Assembly (NCBI GenBank): GCA_024234995.1
Contig: JACKNF010000004.1
Coordinates: forward strand, 1-64,000
Source of the DNA: Gammaproteobacteria bacterium
Lineage (GTDB): Bacteria > Pseudomonadota > Gammaproteobacteria > Competibacterales > Competibacteraceae
DNA length: 64,000 nucleotides
Direction: 5' to 3'
This document shows positions 62,388 to 64,000 of the stretch, in pieces. How positions within the stretch are numbered: the stretch's first letter is position 1; each line of letters begins with the position of its first letter. The notes under the pieces are model-generated. The model saw nothing but the letters and a program-made list of their open reading frames with translations. It had not been told where the DNA came from and ran no database searches. The position numbers and the translations under genes are program-made.

Positions 62388-63947
62388 ATGGGATTCATTC
62401 AAAATTATGACGATCTGCCCATGAATTGGGTGGGCGATTGGGCAGGACGCCGCGCCGCCTTGACACCCCAGCGGACCGCCTTGTATGACTCATTCACCCA
62501 AAAGGCCTACACCTTTCAGGAAATGAACGACCGGGCTTGCCGGGTAGGGACCTATCTGACCGGTGCGTTGGGTTTGCGCAAAGGCGATGTCATCACACTG
62601 ATCTGCCGCAACCGGATTGAATCCATTGATCTTTATCTAGCTTGTGGGAAATTGGGGATTATTTTGGCTCCGTTGAGCCAACGTCTGAAAAAACCGGAAC
62701 TGGATGACCTGATGGCACGTCTCCAGCCCAGCGTCCTTTTTCACGAAAATCAATATGCTGAACTGGTCTCGACCGTATCGGTTCCCGCTTCGGTTCAAAC
62801 GGTGATCAACATCGACGATGACCACAATCAATTTGAAAACGTCATCTTGAAGACCGATCCCCGAGAGATAAATATCCCGCTGACGATGAATGATCGTTGC
62901 CTGTATGTCCATACCGGTGGTACGACGGCGGTGCCGAAAATTTGCATCGTGTCTTACCGGCAGATGGTCTGGAATTCATTCGATATTCTCGCCACCGGCC
63001 TCGCCGGATTCGGCAACAAGGTGCTCATCACCTTCCCGTTCTTTCATATCGGCGGCTGGAACACCTTTACGCCGCTGTTTCATGCAGGCATCACCAGCAT
63101 CTTGATGCGCGAATTCAATCCAGGCCTTATGCTGGAGCTGATCCATGAGGGACGCGTTGAAAATTTTGGGGCGGTGGAGGCGATGCTGCAATTCCTGATT
63201 GCTCATCCCAAATTTGCAGAAACCGATTTTTCTCAACTCAAGACGATCACCACCGCGGCCGCGCCTTGCTCAAAAGCGGTGATGCAAACCTTTTTGGATA
63301 AAGGCATACCGATTAGCCAGACATATGGGATGACGGAAGCTGGCCCCTCCAATTTTGCGTATATCCCCCGCTCCGATTCCATGGAAGAGTTACTCACAAA
63401 TGCGGCAAGCATCGGCACCTCGATGTTTCATTGTGATGCCAAGATTGTCGACCCGGAATCCGGGAATGAAACCAACCCCGGCGAAACCGGTGTGCTGCGT
63501 CTACGCAGCCCGCATAACTTTGACGGCTATCTCGATGATCCAGCGCGAACCGGGAAAGTTCTCGATCAAGAAGGTTGGATTGATACTGGAGACTTGGCTA
63601 TGAGGGAAGATGGATTGGTGTTTATCAAAGGACGGGCCGACAACATGTTCATCTCGGGTGGAGAAAATATCTCTCCGGAGGAAATCGAACAAACCTTAAT
63701 GAAACATCCCGCGGTCGCTGGGGCAATTTGCGCCGGCATTTCTGATCCAAAATGGGGCCAAGTCCCGGCCGCACTGGTGATGTTGCACGCAGGCAAAAGC
63801 GCTGTAGAAGCAGAACTCAAAGCCTTCTGCCGGGAGGGTTTGGCCGATTATAAGGTTCCCCAGCACATCCGGCCGGTGACCGAATTGCCGTTAACCGGCG
63901 CAGGCAAGCTGAACCGTCAAGCGGTCGTCACATTGTTTTCCGGTTAA
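62388..63947 (+). CDS. Acyl-CoA synthetase / AMP-dependent ligase
   Basis: A 519-residue ANL-superfamily enzyme that activates a carboxylic acid as acyl-AMP and acyl-CoA. The P-loop is HTGGTTAVPK (usual TSGTTGxPK altered), then FPFFHIGGWNTF, YGMTEAGPSNF, GWIDTGDLAMREDG, GRADNMFISGGENISPEEIE and the catalytic Lys in LTGAGKLNRQ. Length and the N-terminal DWAGRRAALTPQRTALYDSF are like medium/long-chain or aromatic acid ligases. Substrate cannot be read from the sequence. The gene is complete within the window. Confidence 0.92.
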   Translation: MGFIQNYDDLPMNWVGDWAGRRAALTPQRTALYDSFTQKAYTFQEMNDRACRVGTYLTGALGLRKGDVITLICRNRIESIDLYLACGKLGIILAPLSQRLKKPELDDLMARLQPSVLFHENQYAELVSTVSVPASVQTVINIDDDHNQFENVILKTDPREINIPLTMNDRCLYVHTGGTTAVPKICIVSYRQMVWNSFDILATGLAGFGNKVLITFPFFHIGGWNTFTPLFHAGITSILMREFNPGLMLELIHEGRVENFGAVEAMLQFLIAHPKFAETDFSQLKTITTAAAPCSKAVMQTFLDKGIPISQTYGMTEAGPSNFAYIPRSDSMEELLTNAASIGTSMFHCDAKIVDPESGNETNPGETGVLRLRSPHNFDGYLDDPARTGKVLDQEGWIDTGDLAMREDGLVFIKGRADNMFISGGENISPEEIEQTLMKHPAVAGAICAGISDPKWGQVPAALVMLHAGKSAVEAELKAFCREGLADYKVPQHIRPVTELPLTGAGKLNRQAVVTLFSG

Positions 63948-64000
63948 TCCACCAGCGCTTGGTACACCAATTGCCGGAGTTGGGGACGCAGAGAATAGGT

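Noticed and set aside
1..64000. CRISPR arrays, prophage or integron structures
   Set aside because: No regularly spaced repeats, phage structural genes, integrase or attC-like sites were seen.

Overview
The window looks like the chromosome of a Gram-negative gammaproteobacterium with moderately high GC. The basis is outer-membrane proteins, lipoproteins, periplasmic multiheme cytochrome, sigma-54 promoters, and gene families shared with enterics and pseudomonads (YqhD, YqjG, AzoR, YgiD, PncA/PncB, MacAB, NodT). The gene mix would fit a metabolically versatile environmental bacterium; genus is not determinable from the sequence alone. There is no rRNA, recognisable tRNA or CRISPR array. Signal transduction is unusually dense: six histidine kinases and several response regulators.

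Layout. 0-2.4 kb: YqhD-like alcohol dehydrogenase, a 5' scrap of a DkgA-like aldo/keto reductase, ZIP metal transporter. 2.6-7.4 kb: a chemoreceptor broken by an in-frame amber codon, an XRE regulator with a clear promoter/operator, a CheW protein with a CZB zinc-sensing domain inserted in it, and a GIY-YIG-like protein; part of this stretch is AT-rich. 7.4-9.7 kb: short-chain dehydrogenase, then a decayed IS element inserted in an IS630-like remnant. 9.7-17.2 kb: a four-gene minus-strand phosphorelay operon (CHASE/PAS kinase, single-domain regulator, hybrid kinase, HD-GYP phosphodiesterase). 17.3-21.2 kb: lipoproteins and decayed genes (MBL hydrolase, HlyD/ABC-2 fusion, umuC scrap), plus ferredoxin and TetR genes. 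21.3-23.8 kb: LysR-DoxX-YqjG quinone/glutathione cluster. 24-34 kb: a putative sigma-54 regulon. An NtrC-type regulator and its kinase lie beside two GG-N10-GC promoters, each preceded by the same GGGG/CCCC double-hairpin element; one drives a secreted protein, the other an NTPase-ABC-hydrolase unit. 27-30 kb also carries PilZ, aldo/keto reductase and AraC genes. 34-41 kb: MacAB-NodT efflux operon divergent from a CpxRA-like pair. 41-53 kb: a FixLJ-like pair and orphan receiver, followed by a sulfatase/HAD/outer-membrane/octaheme cytochrome cluster. 53-57 kb: small hypothetical genes, YgiD, ProQ/FinO, DUF7079-like. 57-64 kb: NAD salvage (pncA/pncB), LysR-AzoR-pirin, and an acyl-CoA ligase.

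A recurring feature is gene breakage. At least six genes are interrupted, and most of the lesions are single-base changes in short homopolymer runs. This may be real decay, but it may equally be residual sequencing error, so every pseudogene call here should be read with that caveat.
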